NCBI GenBank assembly: GCA_950295325.1
Contig: OX485804.1
Span: forward strand, 12,340,001-12,404,000
DNA: 64,000 nt
Source of the DNA: Polytrichum commune
Taxonomy: Eukaryota; Streptophyta; Polytrichopsida; Polytrichales; Polytrichaceae
Reading direction: 5' to 3'
Positions 11,456 to 26,810 of this stretch are shown here, in pieces; positions within the stretch are counted from its first letter, which is position 1; every line of letters starts with the position of its first letter. The notes under the pieces were generated by a model. That model was not told where the DNA came from and made no database searches. It worked only from the letters and a program-made list of their open reading frames with translations. The translations under genes were made by a program, and so were the position numbers.

Positions 11456-13446
11456 TTTTGGTACTTTTGGGCCACCCCCTTTCGAGGGAACCTAAAAGTA
11501 TCACACAAGCCCTTCGGTGAAGGTGGCCTGCACTTGCAGGTGCCCAAGCCGAACCCGGATGATAGGTGTATAACGTGAGTAGTTAGATTTTTAAGGGAAA
11601 TTAAATATGCGTCGTAGTACCTCCGGAGGTTGGGCCTTATTTTTTTACTATTGTGGCTCTAAACTCCACTAACCGATTTCATATCTAGTTCTAACCTTAA
11701 CATACAACCTATTCTACGCGCAGACGCACCAGCCTTGAAACCAAGGCAATCCTAATTTGTGAATTGGGATGGTTTTGATACACACCAACCGGGTGTGACT
11801 CATACCACCCTAGTTCAATGAACGGACTAACGACAATTTGAAACCGCGACCGCGAGGCTATGTCAACGATGGCGATCGAGCTAGGGCGCTGATGGATTCA
11901 ATGCGCGGCCTCCACAACCAGGCTACCGTGCATATTGGCTTCCATACATGTGCCGGTTAGATAGCTCCAATGACCGGATCGGCCGGTCACCTTGGGTACG
12001 AAAGGCCATATTGTTCTTCTTCAAGTCCTTTCTTTTGGGGTACTCGTAGGGCTCCTTGCTCTTGCATCATGCACTCTTTGTACACTCAAAGCCTAGTTGT
12101 GAGAAGATATGAAAAGGAAAGAAGAGATAGAAAATGATTGTATCTTATATCGTTGGAGTTCTCATCATGAACTCATGGGAGCATGTATCTCATGATGTTT
12201 TCAAAAAAATTGATCTTAATAACAAAAAAATACATGCAGAATATGCAATGTGATAGTAAGTGTTGGGTTTAATGAGTAAAAATTAACATTAAAAAAATTT
12301 CAAATGTGCCAATAGTCACCTATAAACAATGTGTTATCATGATTTCAACTCAAAGTAAAATATAAAAGTATTTATATATTCCCATAGATGACATCCGTAC
12401 CAGCCTATAAACACCAAGAACACATAATTTTAATTCATTCAATGAATGTACAGGAATGCTTGTACAAGTCAAATATCAAAAGTGAAATGATGATCACCCT
12501 CATTACCGGCCACCTTCACTAAGTGTAACATCTTATTATTCACCAAAGTTGGTAAGAAAGTAGGAAATTGAAATAAACCGGCACACCTCATAAAAGTACC
12601 CCTTCATTAAATGGGTGACATCACCCATTTGTTTGGATGATGTCACCTGTTTCTCACCCACTTAAAAAATGGACCGGCACCAGCACATGGAACTTGGCCC
12701 TTATCCCTTCACGAGAAGGTATCTAGTGCACAAAAATAACAGTGCCTACAGGCATAGGAATAATAAAGGTCAAGTGGGTGATGAAATGAGGACCTGATGC
12801 CCAGCCAGTTTTGCCAACTCGCCCGTTATCCTTTGTTTGCCCAACCCCAAAACAGCTCCTAAACCATGTGTACTAGGTTTGCTGATATTGATTTCCTCCA
12901 TCAGTTTGAATCTGGTAAACCAGAGATTTTACACAAAGGTGCTGGAAGAGTGTAACCACAATACGAGTATGTAATTCCGCTTCCGCTGCTTGGGATGTGA
13001 ATTATAGTAACCTTGCACGCAAAGGTTGTTGGAAATGCACTCAATGGAATTTCAATAAGGAGATACACTAACCAAGGATGTATCTATAATGAACACAAAT
13101 AAGGCTTTGCACCACCATACAGCATACTGTCAATATAAGAGTTTCAGAAGTTACAGTTTGAAAAAAGAAACAATTAAGAGTAATAATTTCTTGGCACCTA
13201 TAGAAATTCACTAACTGCGGGTAGCAATCCACAAGGACAACAGTTGGACTGTGCATCATTTGCGACGCACAATCCATGTGTTAGTTATTTCAGGATTGTG
13301 ATTAATGCTCTTCCATGGATCAAAGCAAGAGGATGGTTCAGCAAAAATGAACCATCCTCTTACGTCCTATTCCTTGAAATCCTCCATTTGATTCCTCCAC
13401 AGCTGAACATAGATTGCCTGCATCCCAACAAACCTCAAGTATGTCT
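11456..13446. other. Intergenic DNA between the TNL duplicate and the mannosidase gene
   Basis: A GC-richer block at 11460-12070 has a composition unlike its neighbours and looks like a transposon fragment, but no domain is recognisable. From about 12400 onward the sequence probably includes the 3' UTR and polyadenylation region of the minus-strand mannosidase gene. No ORF is supportable. Confidence 0.4.
13327..13361. other. Perfect 14-bp hairpin in the likely mannosidase 3' UTR
   Basis: AAGAGGATGGTTCA (13327-13340) is followed after 7 bases by its exact reverse complement (13348-13361). It lies 86 bases beyond the stop codon of the minus-strand mannosidase gene, so it should be transcribed in the 3' UTR and fold into a strong stem-loop. 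Confidence 0.7.
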
Positions 13447-19581
<6,135 letters not shown>

Positions 19582-19603
19582 AGCAACCTTCAGAATTTCC
19601 ACG

Positions 19604-20560
19604 TCACAAGCTCCCCCATTGACCTCCTGATGCCGCCATTCTGTAAGAAGAGCCCTGTTAAAAGAATTTGATTTCTCCAAGCTACAACATGAATTCACCT
19701 CACCTAATGGCCAAGCCATGTACACGGGAGATATCTCCAACTTCTCCGTGTGGAACCACGTGCCATTCGTGCCAGAGCGCACAAATGAGCATCTGATGAC
19801 TTTATATGAAAAATAAACGTGATCTTCCGCGAATGTAAGCATGTCCCTAGATACCCACCAAGAAATGTCACCCTCCTCATCGTGCCCCCCGCGTCCACTT
19901 AACATAGACTAACCCTAAGTGCAATACGAATATTCGCGCCTTGGCCGAAAGAGAAGGTAAGGGTTGAATAGAAGCCCCTGCTAAATTTGAAAACCGTGAC
20001 TTGAAGGCGTAACTCTCCCCTACTTAGATTCTTACCCTCTCAATATGTGTTCCAATCAGCCGGTTCTCGAAATTGGAGCACCCCCTGTGCCTAACCCTAA
20101 CATACAGATATGTCCCCAACTCCACAACAGCGAACAACAAGACAACCGCAAACATGCCCGATGACAACACACACCATACCGAACCTCACCACGCGCCCTG
20201 GTGACGTGAAGCCGCGAAAACGCACCACAAACCCGCCCTGCCCGGACGAGAGCGGCCACCACCTCCCAACCTACAACCACGACCTACTCCTCTCCTCCGA
20301 CAATCAGCTGCTTGCATCATCACAATGGGGAGAATAACCCGAAAACCCTAACCAACTCGAACAAGCTCTTCCAATTATGCACAGCCCGACCGACCGACCG
20401 GCCACCATAGCCTTCATCAAATCCGTGGGGCAACTCACCTCGTGCCGAATTCCGCGCAGCAAGACTCAGGAGGGGGGCACGGAGCACACAAAACCCTTGC
20501 CACCGAAAGAAACCCTAGGGCGAGAGAGAGAGAGAGAGATGCGTAAGTGAGCAGGACTCA
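19604..20560 (-). promoter_or_regulatory. Mannosidase 5' leader: pyrimidine-rich start region, leader intron and uORF
   Basis: On the minus strand the leader near 20515-20545 is a long CT tract next to a CCTAGGGTTT telo-box-like element, typical of plant 5' UTRs. A consensus donor GAG|GTGAGT at 20438 and acceptor CTTCTTACAG ending at 19641 would remove a ~0.8-kb leader intron. The following leader exon starts AATGG and holds an 11-residue upstream ORF (19604-19639) ending 22 nt before the main ATG. The leader structure is inferred; transcripts would settle it. Confidence 0.5.
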
Positions 20561-21054
20561 TTTCTCACCCTGGACTCATTTCGCAAGCAGCAGATGAGCG
20601 GCAGCGGGCCGACAGCGCGCAGATGAGGATGGGATGGCAATGGAAGTGGAAACCGTGGCAGAGGCCTGGCAGCTCGAAGCCGCAGCAGCAACAGTGGGAG
20701 ATGGCAGGGGGTGCCGGCCTCCTCCCTTGCGGCGGCGTCTACGCAGGCCCACGAGGGGAGAGGAGAGTGTTAAGAGAGAGACAAACCAGGTACACAGCGA
20801 GACAGAGGTTCAGTACAGTCCAGCGTCCGAAAAGTTTTTGAAGTTATTAAGGTTAATTGCCTACCTCTTTAAAAGGGCATAGGCTATTTCCCTCATGGCA
20901 TAGGTTGCATCCTACAATATCAAATTTTTGTAAGCTGAAAACCTTTTGAGTTTTTAAGTTACCCGCCAATTGTCTTTAAAACTAATTTTTAGTAGGTTAA
21001 AATCCTTCATATCTTTTAATGTTGTAGGTTTTAAATTCAAAATTTGAGTACTAA
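20561..21054. other. Intergenic; upstream flank of the mannosidase gene
   Basis: A GC-rich patch at about 20600-20770 gives overlapping plus-strand ORFs of low complexity, which I do not regard as a gene. It may be promoter sequence of the minus-strand mannosidase. The rest is AT-rich without recognisable content. Confidence 0.4.
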
Positions 21055-21125
21055 GTGGTATCCTTGGTAGGAATTGAACCTGGCTAAGCCCTTCACCACG
21101 TTTGAAGGCCAAGGATTAATCAACT
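21055..21125 (-). mobile_element. Possible tRNA-derived SINE fragment
   Basis: On the minus strand GGTTCAATTCC (21070-21080) fits the RNA polymerase III B box. It is preceded by GTGGTGAAGGGC, reminiscent of the A-box side of plant SINE heads. No clear A-box consensus, tail or target duplication is seen, so this is tentative. Confidence 0.3.
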
Positions 21126-21206
21126 CTTTTTTAAAGAGTTGACTATAAGTTATGAAAGGTTGCTAAAATTCAAATGAGTTTAAGGGTGAAAGTCCTCACC
21201 ATCTTC

Positions 21207-21477
21207 TTATTCAACCTCTACTCTTCCTGCAAGATATTTCTCAGGATTAGTAAACAAGAATCGAAACTTACTTGAATCCTTCCACAAAGATATAGCTTCC
21301 TGCAAAATAAACTCAAAATTTTTGGTTGGTCCTTCAATCGCCACCCGCATCACACTATCCAAGTGTGTTGTTGTCATTCGATTCCTATTCTTCTGCTTGA
21401 TGTTATTCTGCACAGAGAAAGCTCTCTCACAAGTAGTAGTACTAACACATTGGCATCTTGCAATGTCGGCAAGCGTT
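21207..21477 (-). pseudogene. hAT-family transposase C-terminal fragment
   Basis: The minus-strand frame reads LADIARCQCVSTTTCERAFS followed by NNIKQKNRNRM and about 50 more residues to a stop. This is the hAT dimerisation region as found in hAT transposases and hAT-derived ZNF862-like proteins: the CERAFS motif followed by an IK...RNRM helix. Upstream coding sequence (zinc finger, catalytic core) is not detectable beyond about 21480, so this is an isolated C-terminal piece. The frame is open throughout, so decay is recent or the piece is part of something I cannot see. Confidence 0.7.
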
Positions 21478-22292
21478 AGTATTTGTAAAGATCGGCGGGG
21501 AGGGAGTCAGGGCTATTATTGATATCCACCTATGTGCCACCCAAGAGCCCCCGAGTATTAGCCTAAAGATATGTACTTAGGCCAACTAATTTCCCAATTT
21601 GAAGAAGGATGAATAGCTAAAATCCTCTCTTTTAAAAAATTTGTAGGCAAAATTTCCTACATGTTTTTTATCACATAGGTTGATATCCTATGTTTTTAAA
21701 TTGTCCATAGGCTCTTTGTCCTACACTTTCAAAATTTTATAGGCTAAGTCATAAATTTTGTAGGTTGCATTTGTATTAGCCTTAGGCTCTTGCTGGACGC
21801 TGGTGCAATCTCAAACTTTTAAGTTAAACTGCTTAGACATAAGCTGGGTTTATATACACATTGAGGTCCACCTGGTACTAGGTCCAGGTGGCCGGTCCTG
21901 GTTGCACGGTAGGACTGGCATCTCTAGCTACCCTAGTTACTTGGGCCGATACCCGGGTTGCTGTACACGCAGCCCGAGATCCATAACCAATCTGTCGGTT
22001 GGCTTAGTCACTCTAGATACCATGGACCTATGCTGATAAGTACTTAGCCGCATGTTGGCGGTTGTCTACTATAATTGTCACTAACCGCATGTGGGGTAGT
22101 TCATGATTCTTAGCATCTATGCTTAGGGAGGTTAACCAAGGTTGCAGAAGCAATTACTTGTTGCCTTAACAGAGAGGAGAACAAAAGAGAAAGAGCCCCC
22201 TGCTTGCTAGGTGGCCCAATGGGCTCCTGGGTGGCAGGAGAGAGACGAGACCAACAGAGACCCAACTGCCTGGTAGGTACCTCTTATGCTCC

Positions 22293-22316
22293 CTAGGTAG
22301 GTAGGTAGGTAGGTAC
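22293..22316. repeat. GGTA microsatellite
   Basis: About five tandem GGTA units (AGGTAGGTAGGTAGGTAGG). A simple sequence repeat in intergenic DNA. Confidence 0.8.
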
Positions 22317-22380
22317 ACCAAAAGAGTCCTAATATTGTGGCCCACACTAACTAATTTCTTAGGGGTTTGTTCACACCATG

Positions 22381-22472
22381 GGCTGGGGCGAACCAACCCA
22401 CACACTGGTTCCTTGGAGGCAAGGGTTTAGGCATCCAACAAGGAACGAATGTATGGGTTGGTTTGCCCAAAT
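22381..22472. mobile_element. 92-bp palindromic MITE, copy 1
   Basis: The element reads GGCTGGGGCGAACCAACCCA at one end and the near reverse complement TGGGTTGGTTTGCCCAAAT at the other, and folds into an almost complete hairpin. A second copy is at 56095-56186 in the opposite orientation. ACACCATG occurs just before and shortly after it, suggesting a target duplication of about 9 bp with some extra bases at the right edge. Confidence 0.7.
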
Positions 22473-23174
22473 CATGTTGACACCATGGACCGTGAAGTCG
22501 TCCCAAGGCCATGTGAAAACTGTGATTGGTTGTTGAACTCGTCCCAGGACCACTTCCGTTTATACCAAGGTGATGAAGAAGGATGGCAACTACCCTTAGA
22601 AAGCATCCACCAATAACTGCCAAAAATGAACATGTTGTGGACGATGGACAATGCTACAAATGCTTCGAATAGGTGGATGTATAAGCTTGAACCCTATTTT
22701 GGGGATGGACGCAAACATGTCACATGACATTGGGTACAATAATCATACTGCCATCACACATTGATTGTGGCCATAATGGTAGTCAAGGATCCCACCACCG
22801 TGGGACGGGAAAAGATCGCCACGTTGGAATCTGGTTCTTATTTTATGTGACAACAACCTCGACCTGTGCGGGAAGAAAAGAAAAAAAACATTGGGCTTCT
22901 CCAAACCATCATGCCCCTTGGCATTGTTCACCACTTCACTCCCCCGTACATATGCAATGAAGGACAATTGACATTAAATTTATACCAAGTTAGATCCCAC
23001 GGGCACTAGCCTCTGCTTTTGGTTGCACAGGGTAGTTATTGCACCCACTGTGTCGCAATGGCTGCTATGGACATGATTTCTTCTAGTGTCACTTGCTCTC
23101 CAATTATACCACAATATTACTCCCCACTTGCAAGATATCATATTTGGCTCCCTAGGAACATCTTTCCAACATCA

Positions 23175-23455
23175 AATGGCTACATCACATCATTGTGCAT
23201 CTCCCCAACACTTCCTCACCAAAACTTTAAAATGGAGCCGCTTGGCATCATACCAATATTCCAATACTAACAATCTCATCATTTTTAACCACAAAGAATA
23301 GAATGGCTACATCATGACATTGTACATCTCCCTAACACTTCCTCGCCAAAGCTACACGATGGAGCCACTTGGCATCATACCACTATTCCAATACTAACAA
23401 TCTAATCATTTTTAACGATGAAGAATGGAATGGCTACATCACGGCATTGTACATC
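23175..23455. repeat. 127-bp tandem repeat, two full units and part of a third
   Basis: AATGGCTACATCA recurs at 23175, 23302 and 23429, a constant 127-bp period. Units share further blocks such as GGCATCATACCA and CCAATACTAACAATCT and differ by scattered substitutions. The array leads directly into the LINE-like remnant and may be part of that element. Confidence 0.85.
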
Positions 23456-23499
23456 TCCCCTTTGGTTCATTACCCCTTTGGATGATGACATAATTGGTA

Positions 23500-24543
23500 A
23501 CATTCCAAGCTCCGGTATTAAAAATGGTCCTTCTCATAATGCCATAGCCACTAAATACACAAACATCCTTAGAGCAGAGATTTGCGTGTTACTACGAACA
23601 ATCGAACATACCCAACAATCCCCCACCTAATTTTCATCTTTACGGACTACCTCAACAACATCTATCTTCTACATAACCATGTACAATCATCCAAACAAAC
23701 TTCTTATTGCTACTATCTTACTTCACATTGAACAATCCAACCACCCATTGCCATACAAGAAGTCAGAGCTCATACTAAAATTTTGGGCAATAATGTAGTT
23801 GACAAACTTGCCAAACAAGGTGCTCTACTCCCTAACATTGAACACACCTCATTGGTCACCCCACCCCATATTAGCTTGCAAGTAATCATACAAATCCACA
23901 CGACATGATGGATCCATCAGAAATCTCAAAATCAAAATTGAATTTTAACATCATGACATCAAATTAATATCAAGCCACACAAAGATTTGGTATGTTAACA
24001 AATGGCTAACCAATACTAATATTCATCATCCATGGTCAAATAGTTTCTAGACCTCCCCAACACTCACAGATGCACAACTATCCCAACTATTAAAATTCCA
24101 CTATGGCCAATACATGGAAGACTTTAGGAAGAAAACCATATTAAACAACATATCACCCAAAGGCCCTCTATGCCCGGCCTCCCAAAACAACACATGGTTG
24201 CACTCACTTGCCATGTGCACCAACCAACACTTAAACAATCTCCAAAAAAACACACATAGTAAGGTTGTCCACACCATCAAAACAAAGATGCCAAATGTAC
24301 CCCTCTCTTTCATGCAATCCAACAAGGATGGCCAACCCCTCCCTTTTCATTATTACCGGTGGAATCAAAGGCTCTATACACCAACTCCACGATTACCCAA
24401 TCAAAAGATCTCCATTCCACCATGCCCAAACACACAAAAACTAATGCAAATCATACAAAATAATGCCATCAATTACATTGCATACCTCAATCTTAATAAG
24501 CATAAACTGGACCCAAAAGAACTTTCTATATTCCTTGCATAGA
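23500..24543 (+). pseudogene. Decayed LINE fragment with RNase H-like region
   Basis: Across shifted frames the plus strand shows an RNase H-like series: RAEICVLLRTIEHTQQS near 23571, IFTDYLNNIY near 23634 with the conserved Asp, and a run resembling EVRAHTKILGNNVVDKLAKQ near 23760-23820. An open frame from 24114 to 24540 then gives a C-terminal tail with CPAS...TWLHSLAMCTN, like the cysteine/histidine-rich tail after RNase H in non-LTR elements. Stops and frameshifts separate the pieces and no reverse transcriptase domain is visible, so it is a 5'-truncated dead copy. Confidence 0.6.
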
Positions 24544-24555
24544 ATCATAAAAACT

Positions 24556-24790
24556 ACAGTAGATTGTATTTAATGCCACTTACTATTTGAAATTACACAA
24601 TGCTATAACTATTTTCTATACATCTTTCTTGTTTTTGTCAACAGAGGTTAAATTGGTTGTTTGGACATTCTAAAACATTAACATCTTTATTTGGTAAAAA
24701 AATTTACATTAATAGCAAAAATAGCATTGTGTAACTCCAAATGATAAGTCACACTAAATGCAATATTTAGTGTAACTACAGTATCTAACC
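24556..24790. mobile_element. MITE-like repeat, related to 46080-46310
   Basis: The block from ACAGTAGATTGTATTTAATG through CACTAAATGCAATATTTAGTGTAACTACAGTA matches, in the same order, a block at 46080-46310: the shared phrases include CACTTACTAT.TGAAATTA, GCTATAACTATTT and TGTAACTCCAAAT. Both end in the TTTAGTGTA motif. A shared non-coding transposon family is the simplest explanation. Confidence 0.6.
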
Positions 24791-26810
24791 AAGGCCCACC
24801 TACCAAATGGTGAGCATTGAGCCCTCAGTCATCCCTTAGGACCCACATGTGAATATGACAATTGGTCAACGGGCTTCTTGCGTGTTCTGTTCTGTGTTCT
24901 CTCTGCCAAGCCTCCTAGCGGCCCTCAAGTTTTAGCCTAATCCTTTTGGTAGGATTGATAATATTCTTTAATTTGAGTTAAGTAACATTCCAGATGGTAT
25001 CACAATCTACACCAAAATGTTTGTTTGACCATTGCTGCTGCTTTCCAAGCCCTTATTGCATTTCATGTCGTAGGGGATACATGAAGTCAGTTGAACTGCC
25101 AGAAGAAGTTATTTGCGACTACTTTATTTTTTCTTTATAGTGTTGACACTATTTCTTCTCTAAAATCACACCATATTCAATTCGTTCACAAAATAACATG
25201 GGTATTTCTTGATCTTGACTCTTGAGTGCAGGATCAATCAAGATCTTCAACATAGTTTGTGTCCTGAATTACGTACCTCGTTCAGCCATAGTAAAAATCG
25301 ATTAAAAAGGGTAAATCTGCCTTTAGTTCACATCATACTTTTATCAGTGATTCTTCTTTATTCTTCACAGTGCGAATGTATTCTTCCAGCAAAAGCGGGC
25401 AGCACTGATTCAACGCATTACAATCCCTACTCAGTCAACAACATTGAGCATTACATATACAATAACCCCACCCAAGAGTGGAAGTTGGAACTGCCTTTGT
25501 TGAAGCTGGCCCACAAGTAACGTCATCTCTGTCAGTTTCAAAGTGATGGTTGTTAGTTTGTTTCTAAGGTTGACATATTCTTTACAGCAGTGTTCCACTA
25601 TAGAATCTGAAACCCAATGTACCAGGATTGTATTTAAACTTCAAGGCAACACACTGATCAATACTCACATCACCAAGTCTTGAGCATATGGTCTTGTTAT
25701 CCAAAGGACAGGTCGAAGCAGACTGACCCAGCACCAAAGTACAAAGAAAGAGCTGGACTGCAGGATCCTTACTGATGAGATGATGCACTGATTTTGTATC
25801 CTCTGCTGATCCTCTGTATCCACAATGGTACTCAAGGTGAATGCATGAACATGTGTCAGTTTTTCAGGCTTGGTGGAATATAACACCCATATTACCTACG
25901 TAAGTTAAAACGTGAAAACCTCCACGTATGGGTGCAGTTGATAGAAGACTCCAGACCATGACCTGTAAGGTACTACTTAAGCAAATGGAGTGTGATTCAA
26001 ATCTTGACCTGCAAATAGCCACAATAAGGACAGTGCCTGTGAGTATCTAAGGGTGCCTCCTTCCTGCAATGTGCCAGTCTCCAGATTGTCATTCAGTCCC
26101 TGGGACATGGGAGGTTGCCCTGGTCCACAAGTTGAAACCCAAACAGTGTCACAGTATCAATGAAATTGTAGTGCACAGCCACTCTTCACCCCCTCTTGAA
26201 CCTATATTCATAAACTTCTAAGTACCCATTGAAGGTCCCAGAACCCATCCTCCTCGAGAAAGATATAGAACGTCAGAAGTGATAATAGTCTCCAAATAGA
26301 ACAGTAGAATCAAAAACCTGGAGACCAACCAAAAAGTTCTAATTGTGATGACAAACATGGAGTTACTGACTCAATAGGGTCAAACTATTATTTCCAAGGC
26401 AGCCAAAGAACCTCCAAGACTGGGTTTCTAGATATGAGAACAAAATCCAGGTTCACCTCACTAAACGCACAATGAAAGCCAATTAACAATCCAGCAGTCA
26501 CAGAAAATTACCCAACCTAAACAGCTCTGCATCCTTCACCTACATACGGATTGATACTGAGCTCTCAACATATCAGTGACAATCAATCAAAAAGCAGCAG
26601 ATAATACATTACTTTCAATGTCTGAGTAGTTATGCAGAGAAAAAAAGGACCACCTATACTTGAAGCTGACGTCTACATGTGCAGTTGGACTCCACCATCT
26701 ACTTTAGCATTTGGGAAAGTGTATTGATACAGCAAGTTTACAAAACTCCTACAGGTCGTTACCTATGCTCAACCTCTATCAGAAAGGAGAATATACAGAG
26801 AAGTAAGCTA
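24791..26810. other. Intergenic DNA with an unidentified ORF and the 3' flank of the RNF10 gene
   Basis: At 25209-25520 a plus-strand ORF of 103 codons is open but contains an intron-like segment (AAAAAG|GTAAATC ... TTCTTCACAG|TGCG), so its last part could be an exon. The encoded sequence matches no family I know. From about 25900 to 26810 nothing coding is seen on either strand; the part next to 26811 should hold the 3' UTR of the minus-strand RNF10 gene. Confidence 0.4.

Noticed and set aside
19582-19905. N-terminal extension of the mannosidase to an ATG at 19905
   Set aside because: It would precede the conserved short cytosolic tail of plant Golgi mannosidases, and the segment contains a strong acceptor that places most of it in a leader intron.
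20623-20882. Small plus-strand ORFs in GC-rich DNA
   Set aside because: Two frames are open over the same bases and neither has a family signature; more likely promoter sequence.
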